Shown piece by piece: positions 1-7,284 of a stretch of 18,744 nt of DNA. Position 1 is the stretch's first letter. The number at the start of each line of letters is the position of its first letter. The notes beneath the pieces were generated by a model, which saw only the letters and a list, made by a program, of their open reading frames with translations, searched no databases and had not been told where the DNA came from. Origin of the DNA: DATARH01 sp035504075 (lineage in GTDB: Bacteria; Pseudomonadota; Alphaproteobacteria; ATCC43930; CGMCC-115725); NCBI GenBank assembly GCA_035504075.1, contig DATJSO010000211.1, forward strand, positions 1 to 18,744, read 5' to 3'. A program made the translations under genes and the position numbers.

Positions 1-624
1 GACCTTCCCCGGAAGATCGACACGCGACAGCAACCGGCGGCGTTCGAGGGAATAATTCGACCACCCGCGGCCCGGGCCGCACGTCAGGTGGAAGTGAATG
101 AGTCCGTCGGTCTTCCAGTCGCGGTCCACAGTCGCCCTGTCAGCGACGGTGCACCACCAGAGGCATCCCTCCTCAAATGTTATCCAAACATACTGGCTCG
201 GTCGTTTCAGAAGGGTGAGGAGTTGATTTAGGTACATACGACGCAATTTAAGGTTGGTCGCTTGATCCTCTAAGCTAAGTCGTTCTACTTCTGCGAAATC
301 ACCAGGATTCTCGATCAACTCCGGGGTAATGGCCATACTCCACTCGGCATGTATTTGGCCTTTTGCCTTGGCGTCTTGCCACCATAACCCACCTGGACCG
401 TTTTTCACGTAACGGACGGAGTTTGGAATATCGTCGCCTGCTCCGGGGTCGCTACCGGCGCGCCCAATGCTTTCATCTCTGCCCATAATCCGTTCCAAGT
501 TGCGGCGAGCGATCACGCGTTGCTCGGGCGTCAGCAATGGCTTCGCGCCCGGCTCCGGCTTCTCGAACTCAACGTCGCCGAATTCCCAGGTGAAGCGCGC
601 CCCGCGATCATCACTCTTCTTCAT
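1..624 (-). CDS. Partial protein of unknown function, foreign base composition
   Basis: An open frame of 208 codons without a stop runs from an ATG at 624 off the left edge, so the C-terminus is missing. I do not recognise the family. The product begins MKKSDDRGARFTWEFGDVEF, then has a Pro-rich stretch and a basic helix (LTPEQRVIARRNLERIMG), followed by a tryptophan-rich segment (GGLWWQDAKAKGQIHAEW) and a later FEEGCLWWCTV segment. No signal peptide or membrane span is visible. The DNA is much poorer in GC than its neighbours: I count 27/60 GC at 181-240 and 26/60 at 241-300, against 44/60 at 1021-1080 inside uvrA. It uses codons rare elsewhere in the window (TTA, CTT, ATA, AGA). It lies 60 bp downstream of uvrA on the same strand with only a weak Shine-Dalgarno sequence. 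Horizontal acquisition, for example from a phage or genomic island, is an inference. Confidence 0.7.
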   Translation of the reverse strand, partial: MKKSDDRGARFTWEFGDVEFEKPEPGAKPLLTPEQRVIARRNLERIMGRDESIGRAGSDPGAGDDIPNSVRYVKNGPGGLWWQDAKAKGQIHAEWSMAITPELIENPGDFAEVERLSLEDQATNLKLRRMYLNQLLTLLKRPSQYVWITFEEGCLWWCTVADRATVDRDWKTDGLIHFHLTCGPGRGWSNYSLERRRLLSRVDLPGKV

Positions 625-684
625 GGCTGAAGCGTCGTCCAAGCGTCGGAGTTGACCCCCAGCGCGCGTTTTGGATTTGGGTAA

Positions 685-3543
685 TCACCCCGCCCGTCTC
701 TTGCGGGGGGCGGGGAGGCGGCGGGCGAGGTAGGGGCGCAGGTATTGGCCGGTGTAGCTCTCGGCGACGGCGGCGATGTCTTCGGGGGTGCCGGTGGCGA
801 CGATGTGGCCGCCCTGGTCGCCGCCTTCGGGGCCGAGATCGATGATCCAGTCGGCGGTCTTGATGACTTCGAGATTGTGCTCGATGACCAGGACCGTGTT
901 GCCGGCCTCGACCAGCGCGTGCAATACGTCGAGCAGCTTGTCGACATCGGCGAAATGCAATCCGGTCGTCGGCTCGTCGAGAATATACAAAGTCCGGCCG
1001 GTGGCGCGGCGCGACAGTTCCTTCGACAGCTTGACGCGCTGCGCCTCGCCGCCCGACAGCGTCGTCGCCGGCTGGCCGATATGGATGTAGCCGAGGCCGA
1101 CGCGCTGCAACGTCACCAGTTTTTCGCGGATCGCCGGCACCGCGCGGAAAAATTCGGCGCCCTCGTCGACGGTCATATCCAAAACATCGGCGATCGATTT
1201 GCCGCGAAACAAGACCTCCAGCGTCTCGCGGTTGTAGCGCTTGCCGTGGCACACATCGCAGGTCACATAGACATCGGGCAGGAAGTGCATCTCGATCTTG
1301 ATCACGCCGTCGCCCTGGCAGGCTTCGCAGCGGCCGCCCTTGACGTTGAACGAGAAGCGCCCGGGCAGATAGCCCCGCGCCTTCGCCTCGGGCAGACCGG
1401 CATACCAGTCGCGGATCGGCGTAAAGCAGCCGGTATAGGTCGCCGGGTTGGAGCGCGGCGTGCGGCCGATCGGCGACTGGTCGATATCGACGATCTTGTC
1501 GAGGAACTCGGCGCCCTCCAATGCCGCGAACGGCGCCGCCGCCTCGCGCGCATTGTTGAGCCGGCGCGCCAATGCCTTGTACAGCGTCTCGACGATCAGC
1601 GTCGATTTGCCGCCGCCCGAGACGCCGGTCACGCAGCAAAACGTGCCGAGCGGGAATTCTGCCGTGACGTCCTTCAGATTGTTGCCGCGCGCCCCGGTCA
1701 ATTTGAGGATCTGCCCGTCATGGCCGCGCCGCCGCCGCTGTGGCACGGTGATCTGCTTCATGCCCGTCAGGTATTGCCCGGTGACGCTGGCGGGCACGCG
1801 CATGACCGCGTCGGGCGTGCCCTCGGCGACGAGGTGGCCGCCATGCACGCCGGCGCCTGGCCCCATATCGACGAGCCAGTCGGCGGTACGGATCGCCTCC
1901 TCGTCGTGCTCGACGACGATGACCGTGTTGCCGAGGTCGCGCAGGTGCTTCAGCGTCTCGAGCAGGCGCGCGTTGTCGCGCTGGTGCAATCCGATCGACG
2001 GCTCGTCGAGCACATAGAGCACGCCGGTCAGCCCCGAGCCGATTTGCGAGGCCAGGCGGATGCGCTGGCTTTCGCCGCCCGACAGCGTGCCGGAGGCGCG
2101 CGCCAGGGTCAGGTATTCGAGCCCGACATTGCGCAAAAAGCCGAGCCGTTCGTTGATCTCCTTCAGGATGCGGGCGGCGATCTCGCGCTGCGCCGGGGAG
2201 AGCGTCGCATCGATCCCGGCGAACCAGTCGCAGGCCGCGGCGATCGATAGCGCCGCCGCCTCGCTGATGCTGCGGCCGGCGATCTTGACCGCCAGCGCCT
2301 CGGGCTTGAGGCGCGCGCCGTCGCACACTTCGCAGGTCTTCGAGTTCTGGTACCGCCCCAGTTCCTCGCGCACCCAGGCGCTGTCGGTCTCGCGATAACG
2401 CCGCTCCATGTTGGGCAGGACGCCCTCGAACGGCCGCTCGGTCGAATAATTGCGCGCGCCGTCGTCATAGGTCATGCGGACCGGCTGGCCCTCGGAGCCG
2501 TAGAGGATCGTCCGCCGCATCTTTTCCGGCAGGTCGCGCCACGGCGTGTGCACGCTCTGCTTGAAATGCCGGGCGATGCTGTCGAGCGTCTGGGCGTAAT
2601 AGGGCGAGGAGGAATGCGCCCACGGGCTGACCGCGCCGTCATAAAGGCTCTTGCCGTCGTCGTGGACGACAAGCTCGGGGTCGAAATAGAGCTTGGTGCC
2701 GAGGCCGTCGCAGGCCGGGCAGGCGCCGAACGGGTTGTTGAACGAGAAGAGGCGCGGCTCGATCTCGGGGATCGTAAAGCCCGACACCGGGCAGGCGAAT
2801 TTCGCCGAAAAAATCGTCTCATCGCCGCTGTCGGCGTTCTCCGCGATCGCGATGCCGTCGGCGAGGGCGAGCGCCGTCTCGAAGGAGTCGGCCAGCCGGT
2901 TGCCGAGGTCGGGCGAGACGACAAGGCGATCGACGACGACCGAGATGTCGTGCGTGAAATTCTTTTTCAGCGCCGGCACCGCCTCGATCTCATGCATCTT
3001 GCCGTCGACCTTGACCCGCTGAAATCCGCGCTTCTGCAGGTCCGAGAGTTCCTTCCGGTATTCGCCCTTGCGGCGGCGGGCGATCGGCGCCAAGAGATAA
3101 AGCCGCGTCCCCTCCGCCATCGCCATGACGCGATCGACCATCTGCGTCACGGTCTGCGACACGATCGGCAGGCCGGTCGCCGGCGAATACGGCACGCCGA
3201 CCCGCGCCCACAGGAGGCGCATGTAGTCGTAAATCTCTGTCACGGTGCCGACCGTCGAGCGCGGGTTGCGTGAGGTCGTCTTCTGCTCGATCGAAATGGC
3301 CGGCGACAGGCCTTCGATCGAATCGACATCGGGCTTCTGCATCAGTTCGAGGAACTGCCGCGCATAGGCGCTGAGGCTCTCGACGTAGCGGCGCTGGCCC
3401 TCGGCGTAGACCGTATCGAACGCGAGCGAGGATTTGCCCGACCCGGACAGCCCGGTGATGACGACGAGGCTGTCGCGCGGCAAATCGACGTCGATGTTTT
3501 TCAGGTTGTGCTCGCGCGCGCCGCGGATGCGAATCTGCTGCAT
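685..3543 (-). CDS. uvrA: UvrABC nucleotide-excision repair ATPase subunit A
   Basis: UvrA dimerises, scans DNA for bulky lesions with UvrB and hands damage to UvrC for incision. The 952-residue length is normal. The first nucleotide-binding domain has Walker A GLSGSGKS at residues 31-38 and LSGGESQ followed by LYVLDEPSIGLHQRD. The second has Walker A GVSGGGKS at 640-647, LSGGEAQ from residue 829, and LYILDEPTTGLHFADV. Zinc-binding segments are visible as CEVCDGARL and as CEACQGDG paired with CDVCHGKRY. The earlier zinc segment reads CPVSGF, so one cysteine of the E. coli-type CxxC is absent; its partner CPACDG is intact. The ATG at 3543 opens directly into the conserved MQQIRIRGAREHNLKNI. 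The gene is divergent from ssb, with a candidate LexA site in the 144 bp between them, so SOS induction is likely. Confidence 0.98.
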   Translation of the reverse strand: MQQIRIRGAREHNLKNIDVDLPRDSLVVITGLSGSGKSSLAFDTVYAEGQRRYVESLSAYARQFLELMQKPDVDSIEGLSPAISIEQKTTSRNPRSTVGTVTEIYDYMRLLWARVGVPYSPATGLPIVSQTVTQMVDRVMAMAEGTRLYLLAPIARRRKGEYRKELSDLQKRGFQRVKVDGKMHEIEAVPALKKNFTHDISVVVDRLVVSPDLGNRLADSFETALALADGIAIAENADSGDETIFSAKFACPVSGFTIPEIEPRLFSFNNPFGACPACDGLGTKLYFDPELVVHDDGKSLYDGAVSPWAHSSSPYYAQTLDSIARHFKQSVHTPWRDLPEKMRRTILYGSEGQPVRMTYDDGARNYSTERPFEGVLPNMERRYRETDSAWVREELGRYQNSKTCEVCDGARLKPEALAVKIAGRSISEAAALSIAAACDWFAGIDATLSPAQREIAARILKEINERLGFLRNVGLEYLTLARASGTLSGGESQRIRLASQIGSGLTGVLYVLDEPSIGLHQRDNARLLETLKHLRDLGNTVIVVEHDEEAIRTADWLVDMGPGAGVHGGHLVAEGTPDAVMRVPASVTGQYLTGMKQITVPQRRRRGHDGQILKLTGARGNNLKDVTAEFPLGTFCCVTGVSGGGKSTLIVETLYKALARRLNNAREAAAPFAALEGAEFLDKIVDIDQSPIGRTPRSNPATYTGCFTPIRDWYAGLPEAKARGYLPGRFSFNVKGGRCEACQGDGVIKIEMHFLPDVYVTCDVCHGKRYNRETLEVLFRGKSIADVLDMTVDEGAEFFRAVPAIREKLVTLQRVGLGYIHIGQPATTLSGGEAQRVKLSKELSRRATGRTLYILDEPTTGLHFADVDKLLDVLHALVEAGNTVLVIEHNLEVIKTADWIIDLGPEGGDQGGHIVATGTPEDIAAVAESYTGQYLRPYLARRLPAPRKRRAG

Positions 3544-3616
3544 ACTCCGACCTTAGCGCGGCGGCCGCCAAGAGGCTACCGGGGCGGTTTTCCCCGCCTG
3601 TGGATACCGTGGATAA

Positions 3617-3631
3617 GAATAAAGTAGGAAC
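3617..3631. promoter_or_regulatory. Candidate LexA (SOS) operator shared by uvrA and ssb
   Basis: The site reads GAAT, seven bases, GAAC on the plus strand, which is GTTC-N7-ATTC on the minus strand. The alphaproteobacterial LexA consensus is GTTC-N7-GTTC (GAAC-N7-GAAC on the other strand), so seven of eight defined bases match with exact spacing. It lies 74 bp before the uvrA ATG and 57 bp before the ssb ATG, where a repressor could act on both promoters. No second copy is seen. lexA itself is not in the window. Confidence 0.55.
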
Positions 3632-3687
3632 ATCTGCCGCGTCTGTTAAGATGCGTGATCCATGCCAACGCAGCAGAGGGCACCCCC

Positions 3688-4209
3688 ATGGCTGGCAGCG
3701 TCAACAAGGTCATTCTCGTCGGCAATCTCGGCCGCGACCCGGAAATCCGCTCGACGCAGGACGGGCAGCGCATCGCCAATTTCACCCTCGCCACGTCGGA
3801 GAACTGGCGCGACCGCATGTCGGGCGAGCGCAAGGAGCGCACCGAATGGCACCGCATCGTCATCTTCAACGAGCGGCTTGCCGAAATCGCCGAGAAATAC
3901 CTGCGCAAAGGTTCAAAGGTCTATATCGAGGGCCAGCTGCAGACGCGGCAATGGCAGGACCAGCAGGGTGCGCAGCGCACGACGACCGAGGTCGTCTTGA
4001 CCCGCTTCAAGGGCGAGTTGACGATGCTCGACGGCGCGCGCGACGGCGCCAGGGGCGGCGGCATGGGCGGCGCGACGGAAGGCGGCTTCGACGATTACGG
4101 CGAGCCGGCGATGGCGGCCGCATCGGCGCGCGGCGGCGCGGCGGCGGGCGGCGGCTCGCGCGGCGGCCGCTCGACGGCCAACGACCTTGACGACGATATC
4201 CCGTTTTGA
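3688..4209 (+). CDS. ssb: Single-stranded DNA-binding protein
   Basis: SSB coats single-stranded DNA during replication, recombination and repair and recruits partners through its C-terminal tip. The product has 173 residues: an N-terminal OB fold beginning MAGSVNKVILVGNLGRDPE with the typical WHRIVIFNERLAEIAEKYLRKGSKVYIEG-type core (quoted in part: KGSKVYIEGQLQTRQWQ), then a flexible Gly/Ala/Arg-rich linker, and the canonical acidic tip ending DDDIPF. I chose the ATG at 3688 over the in-frame ATG at 3655 because AGAGGG at 3675-3680 is well placed before it and because the family begins at this methionine. The divergent uvrA-ssb arrangement is common in proteobacteria and supports shared SOS control through the intergenic site. 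Confidence 0.97.
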   Translation: MAGSVNKVILVGNLGRDPEIRSTQDGQRIANFTLATSENWRDRMSGERKERTEWHRIVIFNERLAEIAEKYLRKGSKVYIEGQLQTRQWQDQQGAQRTTTEVVLTRFKGELTMLDGARDGARGGGMGGATEGGFDDYGEPAMAAASARGGAAAGGGSRGGRSTANDLDDDIPF

Positions 4210-4245
4210 CCGCGAGACCGGCGTCCTAGTGCAGAGCCGCCGTGG

Positions 4246-4262
4246 ATGCCGGCCTACGGCAT
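4246..4262. terminator. Small hairpin downstream of ssb
   Basis: ATGCCG (4246-4251) and CGGCAT (4257-4262) form a perfect 6-bp stem around a 5-base loop, 36 bp after the ssb stop. No T-tract follows, so this is at best a weak intrinsic terminator or a pausing/mRNA-stabilising hairpin. Confidence 0.2.
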
Positions 4263-4302
4263 GGCGATGGGGCGGGGCGTAGAGGGACCAAGGTCAACGG
4301 TC

Positions 4303-4836
4303 ATGCATAGCGCGTGCGGTTGTTGCGGCACGGGCCGGCTCGGTCGCCGGCAGTTGTTCGGCATAGCCGCCGGGGCGGCGGGGGTCGTCGCGATGCAATC
4401 GCATCTGGCGCATGCGGCGTCGGGCGACTATGAGGCGATGGTCCTGGCGTGCATCGACCCGAGGATGCAGGCGCCGGTGTTCGATTACCTGAAGAAGCGC
4501 GGGCTGATGGGGCAATACAGCCAGTTCACGATCGCCGGCGCCGCGATCGGCGTCGTTGCGCCGAAATTCGCCGCCTGGCACCAGACATTCTGGGACAACC
4601 TCGCGGTATCGAGCGAACTGCACCAAATCAAGCGCGTCATCGCGATCGACCACCGCGATTGCGGCGCCGCCAAGCTCGCCTATGGCGAGGCGAGCGTCGC
4701 GACGCCCGAGCACGAAACCGCGACGCACCGCAAGGCGCTTGCCGAATTCCGTCGCGCCGTCGCAAGCCGCCACCCTGCGCTCGCCGTCGAAACCGGCCTG
4801 ATGGCGCTCGACGGCTCGATCATCATGTTTGCATAG
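4303..4836 (+). CDS. Tat-exported beta-carbonic-anhydrase-like protein
   Basis: Beta-carbonic anhydrases interconvert CO2 and bicarbonate with a zinc held by Cys-His-Cys and an Asp-Arg dyad. The 177-residue product carries CIDPRM (Cys50, Asp52, Arg54) and DHRDCGAA (His117, Cys120), which matches the C-x-D-x-R and H-x2-C ligand motifs. The N-terminus has a Cys-rich head (CGCC), a twin-arginine motif GRRQLFG (Arg15-Arg16), a hydrophobic stretch and a likely cleavage site after AHA (residues 36-38), so export by the Tat system is likely. An upstream in-frame ATG at 4246 would bury the signal peptide and falls in a hairpin, so I prefer 4303. The mature part (about 139 residues) is shorter than typical beta-class enzymes, so enzymatic activity is not assured. 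The next gene follows 46 bp downstream on the same strand. Confidence 0.8.
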   Translation: MHSACGCCGTGRLGRRQLFGIAAGAAGVVAMQSHLAHAASGDYEAMVLACIDPRMQAPVFDYLKKRGLMGQYSQFTIAGAAIGVVAPKFAAWHQTFWDNLAVSSELHQIKRVIAIDHRDCGAAKLAYGEASVATPEHETATHRKALAEFRRAVASRHPALAVETGLMALDGSIIMFA

Positions 4837-4853
4837 CCGGCCGGCGCGGCCGG
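4837..4853. terminator. GC-rich hairpin right after the carbonic-anhydrase-like gene
   Basis: CCGGCC (4837-4842) and GGCCGG (4848-4853) form a perfect 6-bp all-GC stem with a 5-base loop, starting on the base after the TAG stop. There is no T-tract, and the AGGAGG of the next gene begins 18 bases later. It could attenuate readthrough or protect the upstream mRNA end; a full terminator is unproven. Confidence 0.3.
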
Positions 4854-4882
4854 ACACGGCGGGAAGAGGGAGGAGGCAAGCG

Positions 4883-6007
4883 ATGCCGGAGACGAACGCG
4901 CCGCCGTTTCGCGCCGATCATGTCGGCAGCCTGCTGAGGCCGCCGGAGCTGTTGCGGGCGCGGGCCGAGCATCAGGCCGGGCGGCTGTCGGCGGCAGAAT
5001 TGCGCGCCACCGAGGATCGGGCGATCGGTGACGCGGCGGCGATGCAGGCCGAACTCGGCCTCCAGGGCGTCACTGACGGCGAGTTCCGCCGCGGCGCCTG
5101 GCACATCGATTTCATGCACCGGATCGGCGGCGTCGAGGCAACCGGGCAGGCGTTGCGCGTCCAGTTCAGGAATGAGAGCGGCCCGGTCGAGGCGGCGCTC
5201 GGCGCCTTCCGCATCGCCGGCCGGCTTGGGCTCGACAACACGATCTTCGGCGACGATTTCGCCTATCTGAAATCGGTCGCGCCGGCCGGCACGGTCGCGA
5301 AATTGACGATCCCGTCGCCGTCGATGCTGCATTACCGCGGCGGCCTCGCCGTCATCGACAAGAGCGCCTATCCCGAGATGGATGCGTTCTGGCACGATCT
5401 CGCCCGGGTCTATCGGCAGGAAATCGCCGGCCTCGCCGCGCTCGGCTGCACCTACCTGCAACTGGACGACACCTCGCTCGCCTATTTGAACGACCCGGCA
5501 CAGCGCGCCTATGTCGACGGGATCGGCGGCGACGGCGAACACCAGCACCTCGTCAACATTCGCCTGATCAACGAGGCGCTGCAGGGCAAGCCCGCCGGAA
5601 TGACCGTGTGCACCCATATGTGCCGCGGCAATTTCCGCTCGTCCTGGGTCGCCGAAGGCGGTTACGACCATGTCGCGGAGGCGCTGTTCGGCGAACTTGC
5701 CGTCGACGGCTTCTTTCTCGAATACGACGACGCGCGTTCGGGCGGTTTTGCGCCGCTGCGCTTTGTGCCACGCGGACTGAAGAAGGTTGTGCTCGGCCTC
5801 GTCACATCAAAGCGCGCGGCGCTCGAAAGCAAGGACGAATTGAAGCGCCGCATCGACGAAGCGGCGAAGTACGTGCCGCTCGAACAATTGTGCCTCAGCC
5901 CGCAATGCGGCTTTTCCTCGACCGTCGAGGGCAATGCGCTGACGATCGAGGCGGAGAAGGCCAAGCTCCGCCTGGTCGTCGAGACCGCCCGCGACGTCTG
6001 GGGCTGA
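4883..6007 (+). CDS. MetE C-terminal-domain-type (cobalamin-independent) methyltransferase homologue
   Basis: This is a 374-residue stand-alone homologue of the catalytic C-terminal half of cobalamin-independent methionine synthase, the group often annotated as 5-methyltetrahydropteroyltriglutamate-homocysteine methyltransferase (YxjG/YxjH-like). It opens with RADHVGSLLRP, typical of the group. The zinc ligands of MetE appear in order: His245 and Cys247 (THMCRGN), Glu280 (FFLEYDD) and Cys342 (SPQCGF). YLQLDDTSLAYL around 191-202 resembles the conserved aspartate segment of the family. The full MetE N-terminal half is missing, as is normal for this subfamily, so the methyl donor and acceptor cannot be inferred; methionine salvage or a different thiol substrate are both possible. 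The ATG at 4883 has a perfect AGGAGG six bases upstream, and the in-frame ATG at 4829 overlaps the previous gene. Confidence 0.88.
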   Translation: MPETNAPPFRADHVGSLLRPPELLRARAEHQAGRLSAAELRATEDRAIGDAAAMQAELGLQGVTDGEFRRGAWHIDFMHRIGGVEATGQALRVQFRNESGPVEAALGAFRIAGRLGLDNTIFGDDFAYLKSVAPAGTVAKLTIPSPSMLHYRGGLAVIDKSAYPEMDAFWHDLARVYRQEIAGLAALGCTYLQLDDTSLAYLNDPAQRAYVDGIGGDGEHQHLVNIRLINEALQGKPAGMTVCTHMCRGNFRSSWVAEGGYDHVAEALFGELAVDGFFLEYDDARSGGFAPLRFVPRGLKKVVLGLVTSKRAALESKDELKRRIDEAAKYVPLEQLCLSPQCGFSSTVEGNALTIEAEKAKLRLVVETARDVWG

Positions 6008-6048
6008 GTTCCGCAAGCGGCACCGCGGCATCCGTCGCCCGGGCCTCA

Positions 6049-6080
6049 CCCGGCGATCCGCGAGCGGGCGGATCACCGGG
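6049..6080. terminator. Hairpin between convergent genes, candidate bidirectional terminator
   Basis: CCCGG (6049-6053) pairs with CCGGG (6076-6080) and GATCCGC (6055-6061) pairs with GCGGATC (6068-6074), separated by one C/A mismatch and closed by a 6-base loop. This 12-pair stem sits between the stops of two convergent genes. Neither side has a run of T, so Rho or structure-only termination would be needed. Confidence 0.4.
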
Positions 6081-6127
6081 AAGAAGTCGGTATGACCCGT
6101 GCCGAGCGCCGGACGCCGCGCTGCACC

Positions 6128-7138
6128 TCAGCTGAGGGCCGGCATGACTTCCGCGGCAAAAAGTTCGGCCGAGCGCGCCGCCTCGTCGCGGCGCATCAGG
6201 CCGAACGCGAAGTCGCAGCAGAGATACGTCGCGCCGGCTTCTTCGATCTGGCCGGCGAGATAGTCGCGTACCTGCCGCGGTGTGCCGGCGATGGCATGGC
6301 CGTGCGCCTGCAACGCGTCCCATTCCAGCGGCAATGCCGCGGCGAGCGGGAACGGTACGTCATACTGCGCCCACAACCGCTCCATGTTGCCGCGCCAGCG
6401 CGGATAGGCGCGCCGCGCCGTCTCGCGCGCCGCCGCCTCGGTTTCGGCGACGACGATGTGGCGGTTGATGCCCATCAGCGGCAGATCGGCCTCGTCGCGG
6501 CCAAGCTTCGCCCACTCGGATTTGTAAAGATCGATCAGCGTGCGCGCCGCCTGGTTGTCGCGCGAGGTCACGATATGGGCGCCGTTTTCGGCCGCCCACG
6601 GGATGCTGTCCGGTCGCGCCGTGCCGTACCATAATTCGGGGAGCGGTTTCTGTGCCGGCTTCATCGCGATTGGCACATGGTCGAAATCGTAGAACTTGCC
6701 GTGATAGGTCAGCTCGTCCTCCAAGAGGCCGATGCGGATCGCATCAAACGCCTCGCGGAACTGCTGCATGCCGGTGTCGAAACTGACGCCGTAAAAGCCG
6801 ACCTCGATCGGCGAGATGCCGCGCCCGACGCCATAGAGGAACCGGCCGCCCGACATCTGGTCGAGCATGCAGATCTCGTCGATCAGCCGCAGCGGGTGGT
6901 AGAGCGGCAGCAGATAGACCATCGGGCCGAATTTCAGCCGTTTTGTGCGCTGCGCGACGGCCGCCAAGAACACGCCCGGCGACGGCGCATAGCCCAGCGG
7001 CGTGTTGTGGTGCTCGGCCAAGTGATAGCCGTAAAAGCCGGCGCGGTCGTAGACCTCGATCAGCTTCAGGCGATCCTCGAAATGCTGTCCCAAGGGCACG
7101 CCGCTGTCGTCGAGGTGGTCAAAAATCCCAAAACGCAT
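6128..7138 (-). CDS. LLM-class (luciferase-like) flavin-dependent oxidoreductase
   Basis: The 336-residue product begins MRFGIFDHLDDSG and shows the TIM-barrel landmarks of the bacterial luciferase family: YHLAEHHNTPLGYAPSPGVFLAAVAQRT, then LDQMSGGRFLYGVGRGI, and PELWYGTARPDSIPWAAENG. Members use FMN (some use F420) to oxidise small organic molecules; no substrate can be read from the sequence. The start at 7138 is preceded on the minus strand by GGGAGAGGA, a good ribosome binding site, whereas an in-frame upstream start near 7288 would run through the intergenic DNA and has no family support. It is convergent with the MetE-like gene and lies 146 bp downstream of the damaged sensor kinase on the same strand, so co-transcription is possible. 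Confidence 0.9.
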   Translation of the reverse strand: MRFGIFDHLDDSGVPLGQHFEDRLKLIEVYDRAGFYGYHLAEHHNTPLGYAPSPGVFLAAVAQRTKRLKFGPMVYLLPLYHPLRLIDEICMLDQMSGGRFLYGVGRGISPIEVGFYGVSFDTGMQQFREAFDAIRIGLLEDELTYHGKFYDFDHVPIAMKPAQKPLPELWYGTARPDSIPWAAENGAHIVTSRDNQAARTLIDLYKSEWAKLGRDEADLPLMGINRHIVVAETEAAARETARRAYPRWRGNMERLWAQYDVPFPLAAALPLEWDALQAHGHAIAGTPRQVRDYLAGQIEEAGATYLCCDFAFGLMRRDEAARSAELFAAEVMPALS

Positions 7139-7284
7139 CGTCCTCTCCCTTGCCGGCCACCCCGCTTCGTCGTCCCGCGCCGGGACCGGTGGCGGCTGCC
7201 ATGTTATCAGGTCGGCGGAGAAACTGCGGCGCCGATCGTCAGCCCGGACGCCGCGACAAAGCCGGCCTGCACACCGGGCGCTGC

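Noticed and set aside
745..2250. 501-codon open frame on the plus strand opposite uvrA
   Set aside because: It is antisense to a complete, highly conserved uvrA; long antisense frames are expected in GC-rich codon usage and its translation has no recognisable domain.
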